Source of the DNA: Gammaproteobacteria bacterium
Lineage (GTDB): Bacteria > Pseudomonadota > Gammaproteobacteria > Pseudomonadales > Pseudohongiellaceae
Direction: 5' to 3'
DNA: 36,988 bases
Assembly (NCBI GenBank): GCA_002700775.1
Contig: PAEL01000006.1
Location: 1-36,988, forward strand
Part shown: positions 10,356 to 21,107 of the stretch, one piece after another
How the letters are laid out: each line of letters opens with the position of its first letter
Numbering within the stretch: position 1 is the first letter of the stretch
Notes under the pieces: model-generated
Told to the model about the DNA's origin: nothing
Seen by the model: only the letters and a program-made list of their open reading frames with translations
Database searches by the model: none
Position numbers and translations under genes: made by a program

Positions 10356-11060
10356 TTAATCGAGAGGCATTCCATCCAACTCATAAAAATAACGTGTTGG
10401 ATCTGACTGACAACTGTCCGCAAAACCTTTTTTCCGCAACCTGCAGCTGTCACACATACCGCATGCGAGACCTGCTTCTGAGGCTTGATAACAAGAAACT
10501 GTCAACCCGTAATCGACTCCTAGCGATATCCCTGAAAGCACTATTTCCGCCTTTGTTAAATTAATTAGCGGCGTGCGCAACTTGATTTTACAACCTTCCA
10601 CACCAACCTTTGTTGCCAATCCAATTAAGCTTTGGAAGGCTTCTATAAATTCGGGCCTACAATCAGGATAACCTGAATAATCCAGGGCATTAACACCAAT
10701 AAAAATAGCTTCAGCTCGTTCTACCTCAGCCCACGCCAACGCATATGAAAGAAAAATTGTATTTCGCGCGGGCACATAGGTATGAGGAATTCCAGATTTT
10801 TCTTTTGTGGGCACAGGGATGCTTTGATCGGTAAGAGCCGAGCCGCCAATTGAGCTCATATCTATCTTCATAACTTTATGCACAACGCGATTTACGCCTT
10901 GCATAGACCGAACCACTCGACTTGCCGCTTCTAATTCGCTGTTTGAGCGCTGGCCATAATCGAAGCTCAATGCTAGACATTCGAAGCCTTCGTCTAACGC
11001 AATTGCTAGGCAAGTCGCAGAATCAAGCCCTCCAGAGACTAAAACTATCGCCTTTTTCAT
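10356..11060 (-). CDS. queC: 7-cyano-7-deazaguanine synthase
   Basis: [36 protein letters not shown]-x8-C-x2-C-x2-C zinc site ([18 protein letters not shown]). Confidence 0.96.
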   Translation of the reverse strand: MKKAIVLVSGGLDSATCLAIALDEGFECLALSFDYGQRSNSELEAASRVVRSMQGVNRVVHKVMKIDMSSIGGSALTDQSIPVPTKEKSGIPHTYVPARNTIFLSYALAWAEVERAEAIFIGVNALDYSGYPDCRPEFIEAFQSLIGLATKVGVEGCKIKLRTPLINLTKAEIVLSGISLGVDYGLTVSCYQASEAGLACGMCDSCRLRKKGFADSCQSDPTRYFYELDGMPLD

Positions 11061-11117
11061 ATTTAATTAAAACCCCGAAAGCTATACGAGAAAAATGTGG
11101 TAGTACAAAGTTTTTTC

Positions 11118-11777
11118 TTAATGTCCGGGCAAGTCTCCCCAAAGAAGTTTGTGCAACTGCATCTGCACTCTTACCTGCAATCTATCAGCTAGGACCCAAT
11201 CGGCCAGGTCAGTCGGTGACAGCTCTTCGTATGATACCGAGAAAAAAACATCCTCAACGGCTTCTAGCAAATTAAACTGTATTAGCTTAGTCTTAGCCCA
11301 TTCGTAATCTTTTCTGTCACAAATAACAAACTTAACCTGGTCTTTAAATTTTAGTTTTGCCAGACTTTCATAAAGATTTTTTTTGTCTTCACCCGAACCT
11401 GGGGTTTTTATGTCTAAGACAATGGAAACCCGAACATCTATCGCATCAATCGGCAACGCACCACTTGTCTCGATCGATACGGCATAGCCGTCATCACAAA
11501 GATGGCGCATTAATAATAATACTGCAGGCTGTGCTAGAGGTTCTCCACCGGTAACCGTTACCGTTTTACACTCATATCCTGAAATTGTTTTTCTAATTTC
11601 ATCAACAGCGATTTGGCTTCCACCCTCAAACGCATAAGCACTATCGCAGTATCGACACCTAAGCGGACATCCAGTTAAGCGAACAAATACGGTTGGCTTT
11701 CCGACTGTTCTTGCCTCACCCTGAAGAGAGTAGAAAATTTCCGTAACCCTTAAACTTGAAGCCTGAACCATAACCAT
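11118..11777 (-). CDS. queE: 7-carboxy-7-deazaguanine synthase (radical SAM)
   Basis: EIFYSLQGEARTVGKPTVFVRLTGCPLRCRYCDSAYAF (CxxxCxxC) and VTVTGGEPLAQ. Confidence 0.95.
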   Translation of the reverse strand: MVMVQASSLRVTEIFYSLQGEARTVGKPTVFVRLTGCPLRCRYCDSAYAFEGGSQIAVDEIRKTISGYECKTVTVTGGEPLAQPAVLLLMRHLCDDGYAVSIETSGALPIDAIDVRVSIVLDIKTPGSGEDKKNLYESLAKLKFKDQVKFVICDRKDYEWAKTKLIQFNLLEAVEDVFFSVSYEELSPTDLADWVLADRLQVRVQMQLHKLLWGDLPGH

Positions 11778-11837
11778 CCCGCTAAATGCATTTGCAACGC
11801 ACCCTTAACTTCACTCAGAACAGCTATTGGCCCTGAT

Positions 11838-12611
11838 CTAATCGATACTCAACAATCTAGTATCTGCTAGATTAGCTACACCTGTGTTTGGAAATTCACG
11901 CTTGATTTGATTCAGCAGTTGCTTTGCTCTGGCGATATTTCCTAGACCTTGATAGGCCAAACCCAGACCATACATTGCGTCTGGCAGTTTTGAAGATTCA
12001 GAATATTCATTCAAAATAATCTCGTAGCTATCCCTCGCTGCATCAAAACTGCCCAAATATAGAAACGCCTGCCCTTTCCAATAGTGTGCATTCGTGACGA
12101 ACCTGCCTTGCGGATAGACATCAAGATAATGATTAAATTCCGCGACTGATCGCTCAAAATCACTATTAATGACAGAATCATACGCCAATTGATAAAGCTG
12201 TTGCTCAGTCAGAACCGCCGGCTGCAACATTCCTCGATCAGACCTTTTTTGTACAGAAACTGTGCTAGAAACGCTCTTGATCTGCTCCGATGAATCTGGC
12301 TTGTCATTATTCTCAAACCCAAAATTTCTCTCGACTGCTTGTGAGTCTAGCTCTCGCTCAGAGGCTAGCGCCTCTAAACCAATTAATCTACTGTCTATAT
12401 TGGTATATCTACCGAGCGAATCACGCTGAAGCTTTTTGATCTCAAAGTTCTGTTCTTCAAGCTGCCCTCTTAACGCCTGAATCTCCGATTGTAACTGTCT
12501 ATTCTGCTCCAACAGAAGGTTCAAGCCTTCGCTAGTCGGTTGAGCGACGACAAAAAAAGAAACACAAGAACAACATACAGCAACAGAAGTTTTTATTAAT
12601 CTAACCATCAT
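11838..12611 (-). CDS. cpoB: CpoB/YbgF, Tol-Pal-associated periplasmic TPR coordinator
   Basis: Signal peptide, N-terminal coiled coil (LLEQNRQLQSEIQALRGQLEEQNFEIKKL) and C-terminal TPRs (YWKGQAFLYLGSFDAARDSYEIIL). Lies next to tolB. Confidence 0.9.
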   Translation of the reverse strand: MMVRLIKTSVAVCCSCVSFFVVAQPTSEGLNLLLEQNRQLQSEIQALRGQLEEQNFEIKKLQRDSLGRYTNIDSRLIGLEALASERELDSQAVERNFGFENNDKPDSSEQIKSVSSTVSVQKRSDRGMLQPAVLTEQQLYQLAYDSVINSDFERSVAEFNHYLDVYPQGRFVTNAHYWKGQAFLYLGSFDAARDSYEIILNEYSESSKLPDAMYGLGLAYQGLGNIARAKQLLNQIKREFPNTGVANLADTRLLSID

Positions 12612-12686
12612 AAAATCCCTACAAAATATTACAGTTTTATCCGATTGACTTCCAATTATTCCCTATAAAAACCAGAGCACTATAGT

Positions 12687-14027
12687 TTAATTTAAAAAAG
12701 GGGACCAGGAGGGTTCTCGAACATCTCCCTGATTAGACGGAAGCCTAAACTTAACCCGACCGTCAATCGATACCGCATCCAATACTCCCCTATTATTAAA
12801 TTTCGTGGCATAAATAATCATACTGCCATTAGGCGCGATGCTAGGGGATTCATCGAGACGTGTCGACGTTAATGAAATGACCCTCAGGGTCTCTAGGTTC
12901 ATGATAGAAATCTGGTATTGAGGGCTTTGTCTCGTCTCTCGCCGAACGTGAACCAAGTTTACTCCGTCTGGCAAGAACTGGGCCTTCGAACATTGAAAAC
13001 AGTCATAGGTTAGTCGCTCCACATCGTAACTATTCGCCCCTACCTCCATTTGGTAAATTTGAGGCTGCCCACTGCGATCAGACATAAAAACAATAGACCC
13101 CCCATCCTTCGACCAACTTGGTTCAGTGTCGATTGCGGGATGATCTGTGATTCGTGTTATCTGGTTACTAATTAGGTCTTGGACATATATATCCGGACTA
13201 CCATCCTTAGAAAGCACCATCGCGAGTTTTGATCCATCTGGTGAAAACACCGGAGAGCTATTAATGTTTGGGAAATTCGTTATTTGCCTTCGCTGCCCCG
13301 AGGCAATATTTTGGGTGTAGATTCTTGGCAAACCAGTTTCGAAAGAAACATAAGCAATATCCAATCCATTGGGGGCCCAATTAGGCGACATTATCGGCTC
13401 TTCCGATTCCAGCAAAACCTGAGCCCTTTTCCCGTCATAATCCGATTTTTCCAAGCGATAATAAGTGAGCTCAGGAGATACAAATTCCGCTACAATGTAA
13501 AGCAACTGGGTTGTGAAAGCACCCGGAGTGCCAGTAACAGCCTCAAAGACTACGTTACTAATCTCGTGACCAATATCTCTGAGTTGACTTTCTCGCCCAG
13601 TCAGCAATTCACCAGCAAGCTTTTGTTGGCGATTAATATCAAAAAATTCATATTGAACTTCCATTAACCCACTGTCAGCAAGGTAATCAATTTTGCCCAC
13701 TAGTAAGTAATCTTGAGCCAACACACTCCAGTCACGGTAGTACACCTCTGATTCCTCATTAGGCAGTGCGAGCATATTACGAGGAGACAGTGGCTCAAAC
13801 TCTCCTACTTGCTGAAGATCTTGTGAGACAATCTCCGCTACATTTTCTGAGGGTAAGCCTGCCCCAGTCCACTGAAAAGGCACTATCGCAATTGGAATTG
13901 GGTTATCAACACCCTGCGTTATTTGTATGCTCAACTGTCCGTGAGCAAAACCCCCGATAAACAACAGCAGCAAAGTCTTAAAGCATCGTATCTCTTTTTT
14001 AAAATGCCCGAATAATTGATATATCAA
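12687..14027 (-). CDS. tolB: Tol system periplasmic beta-propeller protein TolB
   Basis: PIAIVPFQW, repeated SPxWxPDG/WSxDGxxIVFMSDRSGxPQIYxM propeller motifs, ending in EPSWSPFLN. Confidence 0.96.
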   Translation of the reverse strand: MIYQLFGHFKKEIRCFKTLLLLFIGGFAHGQLSIQITQGVDNPIPIAIVPFQWTGAGLPSENVAEIVSQDLQQVGEFEPLSPRNMLALPNEESEVYYRDWSVLAQDYLLVGKIDYLADSGLMEVQYEFFDINRQQKLAGELLTGRESQLRDIGHEISNVVFEAVTGTPGAFTTQLLYIVAEFVSPELTYYRLEKSDYDGKRAQVLLESEEPIMSPNWAPNGLDIAYVSFETGLPRIYTQNIASGQRRQITNFPNINSSPVFSPDGSKLAMVLSKDGSPDIYVQDLISNQITRITDHPAIDTEPSWSKDGGSIVFMSDRSGQPQIYQMEVGANSYDVERLTYDCFQCSKAQFLPDGVNLVHVRRETRQSPQYQISIMNLETLRVISLTSTRLDESPSIAPNGSMIIYATKFNNRGVLDAVSIDGRVKFRLPSNQGDVREPSWSPFLN

Positions 14028-14842
14028 TTCAAAAGGTCCTCAGGTTGAAAAATTAAAGCGAGTGAACGAAAATTTTCATTAAAAATTCGGATAGGGAGCG
14101 TTTGTAACTCTCTGAAAGGAGCCGCACTGTAGACCGCGTTCTCGGCAGACCGATCAAACGCTGCGTCACCGCTCGTCTCGGTTATTTGTGCACTCGTTAT
14201 ATCACCTGTCGGCAGCATTTTTATCTCTATAACCGCTCTCATACCATTTCGTGCACTGGGTGGTCGAGACCAAGACTCTTCGACCAACTGCTGTATGAGT
14301 GATATCCCACTTTGAATTAATTCAAACTCGCTACTTGCTCCCGCTGGCGGCTGCTCAGAATCCTCCAAAGCGCTTTTCGCCCCAGCTTCCCGATCTCTTG
14401 CAGCTAACTCACGCTCAATTCGTCGCTCTTCTAATTTCTTTTCTTCTTCTTGACGTTTTAACCTATCAATCTTCTCTTTCGCAGCTTTGTCTCGCGCCAA
14501 CTTATCCGCGTCAATCCGTTGTCGCGTTTGTTCCTCTTCTTGCCGAAGCTTTTGATTTGCGAGGTCGCGTTCATACTCGGCTTGTTGAGCCAATCGTCGA
14601 TTCTCATCTCCTTTCGCACGTTCCGCCTTTTGTTGGTTAAGCACCTGTGGATTTTCATCGAGAAATAAGGCCTTTATGACAGTAGGTTGCACCAATTCAA
14701 AATCCTGCGTTTGACTAACCCCTTGAAGATAAAGCAAACTAGCCAGCAGAACCGTGTGAAGAATCACCGCAACCACTATCGATAAAGGGTAGCCGTTCAA
14801 TCCGATTACTTTGCCCAATTGCGCATTCATACTTAGGAACAC
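14024..14842 (-). CDS. tolA: Cell envelope integrity protein TolA
   Basis: N-terminal TM, long charged coiled coil, TonB-like C-terminus (GDITSAQITETSGDAAFDRSAENAV). 4-bp overlap with tolB. Confidence 0.92.
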   Translation of the reverse strand: MFLSMNAQLGKVIGLNGYPLSIVVAVILHTVLLASLLYLQGVSQTQDFELVQPTVIKALFLDENPQVLNQQKAERAKGDENRRLAQQAEYERDLANQKLRQEEEQTRQRIDADKLARDKAAKEKIDRLKRQEEEKKLEERRIERELAARDREAGAKSALEDSEQPPAGASSEFELIQSGISLIQQLVEESWSRPPSARNGMRAVIEIKMLPTGDITSAQITETSGDAAFDRSAENAVYSAAPFRELQTLPIRIFNENFRSLALIFQPEDLLN

Positions 14843-14844
14843 TC

Positions 14845-15285
14845 CTAATTACTCTGCACAGGCTGCGTAATAAAATTCGGATTAGATACTCCGGCCTCCT
14901 GCAAAACAGTAATAACCTTCACCATGGCTCCCCAATTTGCCGAAGTATCACCCTCAATCAATACTTGTATGCTCGGATTAACAGCGATTACTCGACTGAC
15001 TTGAGTGCCAACCGTATCTAATGTTACCGACTGCCGTTCCTCCCCAAATGCTCCGATATTAAGATATATCTCATCTGACGCTGTCAACGAGACAACCAGC
15101 GTTTCAATGTTCTCATCTATATTAAGTGGCTCGCTGTTGGCCTCGGGTAACTCCACTTCAATGCCTTGATCAAGCAGAGGCGCCGTTACCATAAATACTA
15201 TTAACAAGACCAACATGACATCAATGTATGGCACTACATTAATCTCGCTCATCGCCTTGCGTTTTTTCTTAGGAATAACCTGCAT
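14845..15285 (-). CDS. tolR: Tol-Pal system protein TolR
   Basis: ExbD/TolR family: EINVVPYIDVMLVLLIVFMVTAPLL. Confidence 0.95.
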   Translation of the reverse strand: MQVIPKKKRKAMSEINVVPYIDVMLVLLIVFMVTAPLLDQGIEVELPEANSEPLNIDENIETLVVSLTASDEIYLNIGAFGEERQSVTLDTVGTQVSRVIAVNPSIQVLIEGDTSANWGAMVKVITVLQEAGVSNPNFITQPVQSN

Positions 15286-15296
15286 TAGTCAATTCC

Positions 15297-15983
15297 TCAA
15301 CCGCCATATACCTGTCGATGCAGTATGCTTGAAAACTCTTCCGTAAAAGTAATGTAACTACCCGAAATGCTCTCGACCTGTGCAGTGTAGCGGTTATACG
15401 CAACAACTGCCGGAATTGCAGCAAATAAACCCATAGCAGTTGCTATTAATGCCTCAGCAATCCCAGGAGCAACTACTTGCAAAGTCGCTTGGTTTTGACT
15501 CGCCAAACCAATAAACGCATTCATTATTCCGATAACGGTACCAAACAATCCAATGTAGGGCGTAACCGATCCGACTGTGGCCAAAAATGACAAATGATTT
15601 TCTAGCTTTTCCTCTTCCCTGGAATATGCCACTCTCATCGCACGCTGCGCGCCTTGCATAACAGCCTCCTTTTCGACGGTTGGCTGCTGCCTTAACTTCA
15701 TGAACTCTTTAAACCCGGCTCGAAAAATATTTTCAATGCCCACGACCTGCACATCTTCGGCTTGAAGTTGAGTACCCTCTTTGTAGAGCTGGCTAAGGTC
15801 CATACCAGACCAAAATCGCTCCTCAAAACTGAGCACCCCCGACGCTGCAGCGCCAAGAACCAAAAAACGCTGAACAATCATGACCCAAGACAGAAGTGAC
15901 AGGGCCAGTAAAATAAACATGACTAACTGCACAGGCAAAGTCGCGTCTAATATGAGTTGTAACGGGCTAAGCTCTTGATTCAC
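15297..15983 (-). CDS. tolQ: Tol-Pal system protein TolQ
   Basis: ExbB/TolQ family: LATVGSVTPYIGLFGTVIGIMNAFIGLA, GIAEALIATAMGLFAAIPAVVAYNRY. Confidence 0.96.
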   Translation of the reverse strand: MNQELSPLQLILDATLPVQLVMFILLALSLLSWVMIVQRFLVLGAAASGVLSFEERFWSGMDLSQLYKEGTQLQAEDVQVVGIENIFRAGFKEFMKLRQQPTVEKEAVMQGAQRAMRVAYSREEEKLENHLSFLATVGSVTPYIGLFGTVIGIMNAFIGLASQNQATLQVVAPGIAEALIATAMGLFAAIPAVVAYNRYTAQVESISGSYITFTEEFSSILHRQVYGG

Positions 15984-16171
15984 CGATTCTACTCCAAATA
16001 TAAAAAATTACGGCCGCTGCGACGGCAACCCAGCATGTTCGAATTATCGGCCAAATAGGGCAATAGTTTTGCAAAATTCTCTTACAACCGGCGCTAAGGA
16101 TGCGAAAGCCTAAATCTAGTTCCGGAATCAAGACGCGGAGATTTATGTAATGGAAAACCTAAGTATCAGCT

Positions 16172-17200
16172 TTACTCTCCGCCGAGAATTTCTTTAAGTT
16201 TGGGGGAAACTTCTATGTCGAAGTGTCGGTAGGCAAATTGTGTCACAACTCGGCCTCGCGGTGTGCGCATAATGAATCCTTGCTGAATAAGATACGGTTC
16301 TAGAACATCCTCAATAGTATCCCTTTCCTCGCTGATTGCTGCAGCGAGACTATCGACACCCACGGGACCGCCCTCAAACTTGTCAATCATTGTCATCAAA
16401 AGCCTCCTATCCATCTGATCAAAACCATTTTTATCAACATTGAGCATGTCTAAGGCTAGGCACGAAAGATCTTCATTTATACTACCGTCTCCCATAACTT
16501 CTGAATAATCTCTGACTCGACGCAACAATCTGTTTGCAATTCGGGGCGTTCCTCGAGAACGACGAGCAATCTCTGTTGCTCCTTTGCTATCTATTTCAGT
16601 GCGTAAAATTTTAGACGCCCTCTCAACAATCAATTTGAGCTCATCAACCGAATAAAACTCCAATCGCTGTATTATTCCAAACCGATCTCTCAACGGAGAG
16701 GTCAGCAACCCAGCGCGAGTAGTCGCACCCACTAGGGTAAAGGGAGGCAGATCCAGCTTAATTGAGCGAGCTGAGGGACCCTCACCAATCATAATATCCA
16801 GCTGATAATCCTCCATAGCAGGATAAAGTATTTCTTCAATTGCTGGACTGAGCCTGTGAATTTCATCAATAAAGAGAACATCTCCTGCATTGAGATTTGT
16901 TAGCATCGCAGCTAGATCACCAGCCTTTTCTAGCACGGGACCCGATGTTGACTTTATCTCGACGCTCAATTCATTCGCAATTATATTTGCGAGTGTTGTC
17001 TTACCAAGCCCAGGAGGACCAAAAATAAGGGTATGATCAAGTGGTTCACCTCGATTTCGCGCCGCGTTGATAAAAATATCCATTTGGGCTTTTACCCCGG
17101 CCTGACCAATGTAATCCACCATTGCAAGAGGTCGTGTCGAACGATCTAATGGCTCCTCATTGACAGCAGAATCAGGTGAAACAAATCTCTCCTCAGTCAT
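16172..17200 (-). CDS. ruvB: Holliday junction branch migration DNA helicase RuvB
   Basis: [18 protein letters not shown] Walker [30 protein letters not shown]. Confidence 0.98.
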   Translation of the reverse strand: MTEERFVSPDSAVNEEPLDRSTRPLAMVDYIGQAGVKAQMDIFINAARNRGEPLDHTLIFGPPGLGKTTLANIIANELSVEIKSTSGPVLEKAGDLAAMLTNLNAGDVLFIDEIHRLSPAIEEILYPAMEDYQLDIMIGEGPSARSIKLDLPPFTLVGATTRAGLLTSPLRDRFGIIQRLEFYSVDELKLIVERASKILRTEIDSKGATEIARRSRGTPRIANRLLRRVRDYSEVMGDGSINEDLSCLALDMLNVDKNGFDQMDRRLLMTMIDKFEGGPVGVDSLAAAISEERDTIEDVLEPYLIQQGFIMRTPRGRVVTQFAYRHFDIEVSPKLKEILGGE

Positions 17201-17263
17201 AACTCCCTCGACACAAAACTTAACTCAACGTGTACCAAGACTCGTTCAACCCTATTCAGCAAT

Positions 17264-17875
17264 TTATAAGCCAGAGCCTAAAACTTTTAAAGCTTTCAAG
17301 ATGAGCTCACTACTATCGACGGCCTGCTGACCATCAACTACCAAAGAAATAGCCTTAATCGCTTCCGGGGCCTTGTAACCCAGAGCTACTAATGCGGCTT
17401 CCGCCTCTTTCTCAAAAAGAGTACTGGACTCATTTAGCTCCGAGATTGCCCCTTGACGAGGCTCACTATCCCACTCCTTGAGTCGGTCTCGCAGATCAAT
17501 CGCTAACCGCTCAGCAGTTTTTTTTCCGATTCCTGGAAGTTTAGTTAGAGAAACGAGATCATTTCCTCGAGCCATGGCAAGCAGAGCTTCAGGCTCTGCA
17601 CTCGAAACAACCCCCAACGCCATTTTTGGCCCAATGCCGTTAACCTTTATTAAAGCTCGAAACATTAGCTTAGCCTTCAAATCAGTGAAGCCAAATAACT
17701 GATGTGCGTCCTCTCTTACGGCAAAGTGAGTATGCAAAGCGACTGGCTCACCAATCCCGGGTAAATTACAAGCCGTCGTGATAGGAACCTGTATTTCATA
17801 GGTAAGTCCGTTTACCTCTATCTCTGCCTCAGTCGATCCCCTGCTCACCAAAGTTCCTTTTATATGTCCTATCAC
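17264..17875 (-). CDS. ruvA: Holliday junction branch migration protein RuvA
   Basis: MIGHIKGTL, HTHFAVREDAHQLFGF, KVNGIGPKMALGV, LPGIGKKTAERL. Confidence 0.97.
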   Translation of the reverse strand: MIGHIKGTLVSRGSTEAEIEVNGLTYEIQVPITTACNLPGIGEPVALHTHFAVREDAHQLFGFTDLKAKLMFRALIKVNGIGPKMALGVVSSAEPEALLAMARGNDLVSLTKLPGIGKKTAERLAIDLRDRLKEWDSEPRQGAISELNESSTLFEKEAEAALVALGYKAPEAIKAISLVVDGQQAVDSSELILKALKVLGSGL

Positions 17876-17889
17876 CGATTTGCCGCCTG

Positions 17890-18408
17890 TTATCTTAAAC
17901 GTTTTCTGCTGAACGATTTAGCTCCCGCGAGACGAATCAAATTCTCACTCGTGTTTGCGTGACAAATGGCAATCGCTAGCCCATCTGCCGCATCTTCAAG
18001 TAATTCACCAGTGAAATTTAAAATTGTCCTAACCATGTGCTGAACCTGATGTTTTTCAGCACCACCCGAGCCTGTTACTGCAGACTTAACTGAACGCGCC
18101 GAATACTCTGCTATACAAAGATTAAATTGAAGACAAGCAGTCATGGCAGCCCCCCTCGCTTGACCAAGTTTCAACGCAGAGGAAGCGTTACGTCCAACGA
18201 ACACTTCTTCTATAGCCACCTCTGTCGGGTTGTGCTCTTGAATTACCCCTGAAACCCCATCAAAAATTTTTTTAAGCCGTTCTGCGTGGGATTTCATGCC
18301 AGCCCTTACAACACCACAGGCAAGAAATTCAAGACGGTTCCCATGAGCCTTTATGACACCATAGCCCGTGACTCGGGAGCCTGGATCAATACCTAGTATT
18401 ATTGCCAT
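17890..18408 (-). CDS. ruvC: Crossover junction endodeoxyribonuclease RuvC
   Basis: ILGIDPGSRVTGYGVI, EEVFVGRNASSALKLGQARGA, DAADGLAIAICH. Confidence 0.97.
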   Translation of the reverse strand: MAIILGIDPGSRVTGYGVIKAHGNRLEFLACGVVRAGMKSHAERLKKIFDGVSGVIQEHNPTEVAIEEVFVGRNASSALKLGQARGAAMTACLQFNLCIAEYSARSVKSAVTGSGGAEKHQVQHMVRTILNFTGELLEDAADGLAIAICHANTSENLIRLAGAKSFSRKRLR

Positions 18409-18436
18409 GACTTGCTGCCGAAAAATATGATATCTA

Positions 18437-19183
18437 CTAAGCCTCTAGCTCTCTCGCTACATAATCGCTGATCTTAGCGTTAGAAAAAACATTCTGAACG
18501 TCATCGAGATCTTCCATATGGTTTATAAGCTTTACGAATGTATACGCATCAGACAATTCAAGTTCGACATCAGTGGATGCAAGCATGGTCATTTCAGCAC
18601 TTTCAAATTCTAGTTTAGATGCCACAAAAGCATCTTGAACTGCTCCAAAATTTTCCAAGTCAGTCAAAACATCTATCGTGCCATCACAACTAGTAACAAC
18701 GTCAATAGCGCCTGCATCTAAACCAGCTTCTATAATTAAATTCTCATCACTCCCACTTGAAAACGTGATGATTCCCGTCTTAGCAAACAAGTAAGAAACA
18801 GACCCACTGACACCAAGAGTTCCACCATACTTTCCGAAACAATGACGCACTTCGGCAACGGTGCGGTTCTTATTGTCTGTTAAAGTTTCTACAAGAACAG
18901 CAACCCCCCCGGGCCCATATCCCTCATACGTAAGTTCTTCAAGATTTTCATTATCACCAGTTCCCGCTCCGCGGGCAATTGCACGGTCAATAGTATCACG
19001 CGTCATATTTGACGCTAATGCTTTATCAACCACAGCACGTAACTTTGGATTATCTGAAACATTTGCCCCACCCTTCGCGGCCACAGTTATTTCACGAATA
19101 ATCTTCGTGAAAACCTTTCCTCGCTTAGCATCCTGACCTGCTTTTCGATGCTTTATATTTGCCCATTTACTGTGGCCAGCCAT
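18437..19183 (-). CDS. yebC: YebC/PmpR family protein
   Basis: MAGHSKWANIKHRKAGQDAKRGKVFTKIIREI, YEGYGPGGVAVLVE. Confidence 0.97.
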   Translation of the reverse strand: MAGHSKWANIKHRKAGQDAKRGKVFTKIIREITVAAKGGANVSDNPKLRAVVDKALASNMTRDTIDRAIARGAGTGDNENLEELTYEGYGPGGVAVLVETLTDNKNRTVAEVRHCFGKYGGTLGVSGSVSYLFAKTGIITFSSGSDENLIIEAGLDAGAIDVVTSCDGTIDVLTDLENFGAVQDAFVASKLEFESAEMTMLASTDVELELSDAYTFVKLINHMEDLDDVQNVFSNAKISDYVARELEA

Positions 19184-19234
19184 GTGTCTCCTCGAATTTA
19201 TTACGAATAGATTAACTAGATGTATAACACCTTT

Positions 19235-21007
19235 TTAGCTTAACTTTATTTGCTCGCGCAATCGAATATTTAACTCATTCAACTGCACCGTCGAGACCTC
19301 TCCAGGAGCTTCCGTTAACGGACAAGCAGCGGATTGTGTTTTGGGAAACGCAATAACATCACGTATCGAACTAGCCCCAGTCATAAGCATAATGAGCCTA
19401 TCCAAGCCAAACGCAATCCCCCCATGTGGAGGACAACCGAAGCTGAGTGCGTCCAAAAGGAATCCAAATTTCTCTCGAGCCTCAGTCTCTCCAATTCCAA
19501 GAACCTCGAAAACTGCTGCCTGCATGCTTGGCTGATTAATACGAATCGAACCTCCGCCTAACTCTGTCCCGTTTAACACCATATCGTAGGCTCGAGAGAG
19601 AGACGCACTGGGGCTTTTTTTCAGTTCCTGAATGTCACACGCCGGCGCAGTAAAAGGGTGATGCAATGACGTTAAATCGCCACTTGACGATCTCTCAAAC
19701 ATGGGGAAATCGACAACCCAAAGTGGCGCCCAAAAATCTCGAATAAGATCAAGATCTTCCGCCACCTTTAACCTGAGCGCACCTAAGGAATCATTTACGA
19801 CTGCCTCTTTGTCTGCCGCAAAGAACACTATATCGCCTGACTCAACAGCCAAACGTCTCATCAAATTAGTAATTACCTCTTCGGGCATAAACTTAATAAT
19901 TGGTGATTGCAATCCCGACATTCCAGATTCACAATCATTGATCTTAATCCAAGCCAAACCTTTAGCCCCAAACTTACCAACAAATTCCGTGTAATCATCA
20001 ATCGCTTTACGAGACAAACTCGCTCCTCCCGGGACACGAAGAGCGACTACTCTACTTTCCGTATCATTCGCAGGAGCACTGAAGACTTTAAACTCGACAT
20101 CTCTCATGAGATCTGCAATTTCAACAAATTCAATATCAATTCGCAGATCTGGTTTATCCGATCCATAACGGTCCATGGCCTCCGACCAACTCATGCGCGG
20201 AAACACGCCTAGGTCAATATCGAGGTGCTTCTTAAAAACATCGGTGATGAGGCTCTCCGTTATTTTCATTACTTCATCTTCATCGCAGAACGAGGCTTCA
20301 ATGTCTATCTGCGTAAACTCGGGCTGTCGGTCAGCTCTCAAATCTTCATCCCGAAAACATTTCGCTATCTGATAATAACGATCCATTCCGGCGGCCATTA
20401 AAATTTGCTTAAAGAGCTGAGGAGATTGAGGTAGCGCAAAAAATCGGCTCTGATGGGTCCTGCTTGGCACTAAGTAGTCTCTGGCTCCCTCGGGAGTGGC
20501 TTTGGTAAGTAGCGGCGTCTCAATATCGAGAAAACCGTGGCTGTCTAAAAAGTTTCGCACTGTATTAGTTACTTGCGAGCGAAATCTTAACCGATCAGAC
20601 ATTTCTGATCGCCTAAGGTCTATATACCTATATCTCAGGCGCACATCTTCTCCAACATTTCCGTGCTCATCTAAGGGAAATGGGGGGGTCTCGGCTTTAT
20701 TTAGTATATCCAAGTGCTGACCAAGCACTTCGACTTCCCCGGTTTTCATATCCGGATTCTTCGTTCCCTCAGGCCTCATTCTTACGAGACCTGTAACCCT
20801 AACTACAAATTCGCTACGAACCTCCTCAGCAGCCGCAAAACTTTCCTCTTGATCTGGATCAAATACTATTTGCGCCAGCCCATCGCGATCCCTTAAATCT
20901 AAAAAAATCACACCCCCATGATCTCTTCTGCGATGCACCCAACCACAAAGTTCTACCGATTGACCAACAAAAGACCCATTGACTTCTCCGCAATAATTAC
21001 TGCGCAT
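19235..21007 (-). CDS. aspS: Aspartyl-tRNA synthetase
   Basis: [79 protein letters not shown]. Confidence 0.98.
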   Translation of the reverse strand: MRSNYCGEVNGSFVGQSVELCGWVHRRRDHGGVIFLDLRDRDGLAQIVFDPDQEESFAAAEEVRSEFVVRVTGLVRMRPEGTKNPDMKTGEVEVLGQHLDILNKAETPPFPLDEHGNVGEDVRLRYRYIDLRRSEMSDRLRFRSQVTNTVRNFLDSHGFLDIETPLLTKATPEGARDYLVPSRTHQSRFFALPQSPQLFKQILMAAGMDRYYQIAKCFRDEDLRADRQPEFTQIDIEASFCDEDEVMKITESLITDVFKKHLDIDLGVFPRMSWSEAMDRYGSDKPDLRIDIEFVEIADLMRDVEFKVFSAPANDTESRVVALRVPGGASLSRKAIDDYTEFVGKFGAKGLAWIKINDCESGMSGLQSPIIKFMPEEVITNLMRRLAVESGDIVFFAADKEAVVNDSLGALRLKVAEDLDLIRDFWAPLWVVDFPMFERSSSGDLTSLHHPFTAPACDIQELKKSPSASLSRAYDMVLNGTELGGGSIRINQPSMQAAVFEVLGIGETEAREKFGFLLDALSFGCPPHGGIAFGLDRLIMLMTGASSIRDVIAFPKTQSAACPLTEAPGEVSTVQLNELNIRLREQIKLS

Positions 21008-21107
21008 ATTATTCCCTTAATTCTCAAATTCTAAGTTAAACATATTTATAATATCGGCCGAAAAGACGTTTTTCAGAGACGAGCGGCATTTTCTAAATGC
21101 AAACTGC

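Noticed and set aside
14299-14640. Plus-strand 113-aa ORF opposite tolA
   Set aside because: Antisense of the repetitive coiled-coil codons of TolA domain II.
19334-20896. Plus-strand ORFs of 60-101 aa opposite aspS
   Set aside because: Antisense to a highly conserved aspS, with no domain signal of their own.
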